DNA from: Firmicutes bacterium ZCTH02-B6
GTDB lineage: Bacteria > Bacillota > Limnochordia > Limnochordales > ZCTH02-B6
Assembly (NCBI GenBank): GCA_002159155.1
Contig: LZRQ01000164.1
Span: 1-7,813, forward strand
Direction of reading: 5' to 3'
DNA: 7,813 bases
Part shown: piece after piece, positions 6,170 to 7,813 of the stretch
Layout: the number at the start of each line of letters is the position of its first letter
Position numbering within the stretch: the first letter of the stretch is position 1
Translations under genes and position numbers: made by a program
The notes under the pieces: generated by a model
Seen by the model: only the letters and a program-made list of their open reading frames with translations
What the model was told of the DNA's origin: nothing
Database searches by the model: none

Positions 6170-6379
6170 ATGAAGACTGGCATTCACCCCCCGTACTATC
6201 GCACTACGGTGACATGCGCCTGCGGGGAGACTTTTGAGACGGGCTCGACGGTCGAAAACCTGCGCGTCGAGATCTGCTCCAAGTGCCATCCCTTCTACAC
6301 GGGGCAGCGGCAGCTGCGCACGGTGACCAAGGGCGGCCGGGTGGAACGTTTCCGCCGCAAGTACGGCGAGCAGGCGTAA
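6170..6379 (+). CDS. rpmE: 50S ribosomal protein bL31, zinc-binding (C+) type
   Basis: Small protein of the large ribosomal subunit that helps bridge the two subunits at the central protuberance; 69 aa, normal length. It begins MKTGIHPPYY and carries the L31 landmarks CACG (C16, C18) and CSKCHPFYTG (C36, C39), the four cysteines of the zinc-binding form, then a basic C-terminus (GRVERFRRKYG). The ATG at 6170 is supported by GAGGTG (6156-6161) 8 nt upstream; the frame extends back to an ATG at 6110, but that coincides with the predicted transcription start and adds residues foreign to L31. dusB follows immediately and no terminator lies between, so the two are co-transcribed. No obvious Zur-type zinc box is seen. 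Confidence 0.95.
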   Translation: MKTGIHPPYYRTTVTCACGETFETGSTVENLRVEICSKCHPFYTGQRQLRTVTKGGRVERFRRKYGEQA

Positions 6380-6383
6380 GCGC

Positions 6384-7451
6384 TTGGCGGACGACGACGC
6401 GCCCAAAGGGGGAGGGCAAGCTTTGCCCACCATTGGCGGCATCCAGCTGGAGCACCCGGTGGTCATGGCCCCGATGGCAGGCGTGACGGATTTGCCTTTC
6501 CGCCTCATCGCCCGCGAACTGGGGGCCGCCCTGGTCTACAGCGAGCTGGTTTCGGCCAAGGGGATCTGCTACGGCAACCGCAAGACGCTCAAGCTGCTGG
6601 AAACCGATTCGGCGGAGCGCCCGGTGGGACTGCAGATCTTCGGCGGCGAAGCCGCCGTGATGGTGGAGGCGGCCCGCCACGTGGCCGAGCGGCGTCCGGA
6701 CCTGCTGGACATTAACATGGGTTGTCCCGTGCCCAAGATCACCCGCAATGACGAAGGCTGCGCCCTCATGCTGGATCCGCAGCGGGCGGGCCGCATGGTC
6801 CGGGCGGTGGTCGAGGCGGTTGACTTGCCGGTGACTGTCAAGATCCGCAAGGGCTGGGACGACAACCACGTGACGGCCCCGGACGTGGCCAGGGAGCTGG
6901 AGCGGGCCGGAGTGGCAGCCATAGCCATTCACGGTCGCACCCGCGAACAGTTTTACACCGGCCGGGCCGACTGGGGTATCATCCGGCTCGTCAAGCAGGC
7001 AGTGGACGTCCCGGTGATTGGTAACGGAGACGTCTTTACACCCCAGGACGCGGCGCGGATGTTGGAGGAAACCGGGTGCGACGCCGTGATGATCGGGCGC
7101 GCCTGCCTAGGGGATCCCTGGATCTTTCGCCGGGTGGTGCAGTATCTCGAGACGGGGGAGCTGCTGCCCCCGCCGTCGCCCCGCGATAAGCTCATGATGG
7201 CCGTGCGCCACCTGCGCATGGCGGTCGGTTTCAAGGGCGAATTCACGGCGGTACGGGAGATGCGGCGGCCCATTGCGTGGTATCTTAAGGGCGTGCCGCG
7301 GGCAAATCGTCTCAAGCAGCTGGTTCAGCGCCTCGACAGCGCGGAATTGGTCGCCCAGGCGCTCATGGAGCACTTGGACAGTCTGGGCGCTCAGGCCGAC
7401 GAGCCGGTGCGTCTTCCCTCTCCGGCAGACATGCAAGAGGAAGCCGCATAA
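6384..7451 (+). CDS. dusB: tRNA-dihydrouridine synthase B
   Basis: FMN-dependent enzyme that reduces specific uridines in the tRNA D-loop region to dihydrouridine, using NADPH; DusB/NifR3 family. Numbered from the TTG at 6384 (355 aa): an FMN-binding TIM barrel opens with MAPMAGVTDLPFR (28-40), the active-site loop DINMGCPVPKI (109-119) holds catalytic C114, KIRKGWDD follows (153-160), then HGRTREQFY (183-191), the phosphate-binding VIGNGD (211-216) and MIGRA (236-240), and a C-terminal helical tRNA-binding domain (about 255-335). The start is uncertain: TTG at 6384 has no clear ribosome-binding site, whereas an in-frame TTG at 6423 follows GGAGGG (6411-6416) by 6 nt and gives a 342-aa protein starting MPTIGG, closer to the conserved region. 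The later start is preferred; the longer frame is listed as the outer limit. Downstream of rpmE in one unit. Confidence 0.94.
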   Translation: MADDDAPKGGGQALPTIGGIQLEHPVVMAPMAGVTDLPFRLIARELGAALVYSELVSAKGICYGNRKTLKLLETDSAERPVGLQIFGGEAAVMVEAARHVAERRPDLLDINMGCPVPKITRNDEGCALMLDPQRAGRMVRAVVEAVDLPVTVKIRKGWDDNHVTAPDVARELERAGVAAIAIHGRTREQFYTGRADWGIIRLVKQAVDVPVIGNGDVFTPQDAARMLEETGCDAVMIGRACLGDPWIFRRVVQYLETGELLPPPSPRDKLMMAVRHLRMAVGFKGEFTAVREMRRPIAWYLKGVPRANRLKQLVQRLDSAELVAQALMEHLDSLGAQADEPVRLPSPADMQEEAA

Positions 7452-7452
7452 C

Positions 7453-7483
7453 AAGGGCAGCCGTAGGGCTGCCCTTTTCTTTT
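7453..7483 (+). terminator. Rho-independent terminator of rpmE-dusB
   Basis: Perfect 10-bp stem AAGGGCAGCC (7453-7462) / GGCTGCCCTT (7467-7476) with a GTAG tetraloop, followed by a T-rich tail (TTTTCTTTT, to 7483). It begins 1 nt after the dusB stop codon. Confidence 0.93.
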
Positions 7484-7486
7484 GGC

Positions 7487-7515
7487 GTGACGGGCTGAGG
7501 CGAGTATGGTAAGAT
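7487..7515 (+). promoter_or_regulatory. Promoter of the HTH regulator gene
   Basis: Best reading: GTGACG (7487-7492, 4 of 6 to TTGACA), 17-bp spacer, and TAAGAT (7510-7515) preceded by TGG as an extended -10. Predicted start is near 7522. An overlapping alternative is TTGGCG (7482-7487), 17 bp, TATGGT (7505-7510). It sits directly after the dusB terminator, so the downstream gene is a separate unit. Confidence 0.5.
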
Positions 7516-7521
7516 GAAACT

Positions 7522-7539
7522 GTGCACAATCTTGTGCAC
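7522..7539. promoter_or_regulatory. 18-bp inverted repeat, candidate operator
   Basis: GTGCACAA (7522-7529), TC, TTGTGCAC (7532-7539): perfect 8-bp arms around a 2-bp centre. It covers the predicted transcription start of the downstream HTH gene, a typical position for autorepression. The same DNA could form a very tight RNA hairpin, but with a 2-nt centre a dimer-binding DNA site is more likely. Confidence 0.6.
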
Positions 7540-7605
7540 GTAAACCGCCCGGGCCGCGGGTGAACGACAGTGTGGCTGGCACAGGCGGCGGGTGGAGGCG
7601 GCGCC

Positions 7606-7813
7606 ATGGACTTGATCCGCATTGGGGATAAGCTGATCAGCCGCCGCAAGATCCAGCGGGCCATCGACCGGATGCTGGAGCGGCGGGCCCAAGGACTCTC
7701 CCAGCACGAGGTGGCCACAGAACTAGGCATTGATCGGGCAGTTGTATCGCACCTGGAGCGGCTAGGCGAGGTGCGGCGGGGCCGCCGCATGGCGCTCATC
7801 GGTTTTCCTGTAC
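7606..7813 (+). CDS. Small helix-turn-helix transcriptional regulator (3' end outside window)
   Basis: Open to the right edge; 69 N-terminal residues visible, starting MDLIRIGDKLISRRKI. ATG 7606 is supported by GGTGGAGG (7591-7598) with 7-nt spacing after GGAGG; an in-frame GTG at 7570 lacks such a site. Residues about 31-54 (LSQHEVATELGIDRAVVSHL) form a clear helix-turn-helix with the alternating pattern of Xre/Crp-like recognition helices, followed by a basic turn (GEVRRGRR) and the start of a hydrophobic strand (MALIGFPV) that suggests a second, ligand or effector domain beyond the window. It resembles from memory a conserved uncharacterised regulator in Clostridia and related Bacillota, but no function can be assigned. 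It has its own promoter region containing an 18-bp inverted repeat, which argues for autoregulation. Confidence 0.8.
   Translation, partial: MDLIRIGDKLISRRKIQRAIDRMLERRAQGLSQHEVATELGIDRAVVSHLERLGEVRRGRRMALIGFPV

Noticed and set aside
7107..7799. 230-codon minus-strand frame across the dusB end, terminator and HTH gene
   Set aside because: It runs through a clear terminator, promoter and operator region and the start of a well-supported + strand gene, and its composition is low-complexity Arg/Ser/Pro.

Overview
This is a GC-rich bacterial chromosomal window with compact gene spacing, strong Shine-Dalgarno sites, GTG/TTG starts and sigma-A/sigma-70-type promoter boxes. Three things lean towards a high-GC Bacillota (Firmicutes) lineage: the tandem LysM-M23 protein, the zinc-type L31, and a small HTH protein at the right edge that resembles a conserved Bacillota regulator family. 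The solute-binding protein has an ordinary signal peptide without a lipobox, which is unusual for a typical monoderm. The taxonomic guess is weak and rests on family resemblance alone.

Layout, left to right. (1) The 3' part of a secreted LysM-LysM-M23 cell-wall endopeptidase gene runs rightwards (2-871, start outside the window). It ends at a symmetric hairpin (873-909) that can terminate transcription from both sides. (2) A leftward four-gene cluster, read in transcription order, holds an M20 metallopeptidase/deacylase (5886-4636), a family 5 extracellular solute-binding protein (4551-3007), and the two inner-membrane permeases of a peptide/nickel-type ABC importer (2833-1889 and 1892-1038, overlapping by ATGA). 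No ATPase gene is present in or after the cluster. The M20-SBP gap holds a TGGTCCGACCA palindrome of the GntR/FadR operator type beside a possible promoter. The 173-nt SBP-permease gap is packed with three inverted repeats. (3) Divergently, a promoter with a perfect extended -10 drives rpmE (zinc-type ribosomal protein L31) and dusB (tRNA-dihydrouridine synthase), ended by a canonical terminator at 7453-7483. (4) At the right edge a promoter region with an 18-bp perfect-arm inverted repeat precedes the 5' part of a small HTH regulator gene (7606 to the window end).

Functionally, the M20 enzyme and the importer look like one catabolic unit: a peptide or N-acylated amino compound is captured outside, imported, and hydrolysed in the cytoplasm. 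An ATPase encoded elsewhere would have to energise the importer. The rpmE-dusB unit is translation housekeeping. The HTH gene is probably autoregulated through the inverted repeat at its promoter. Most of the window is ordinary; its most interesting content is the regulatory and structured non-coding DNA and the missing ATPase. I see no CRISPR array, tRNA, rRNA, insertion sequence or phage gene.
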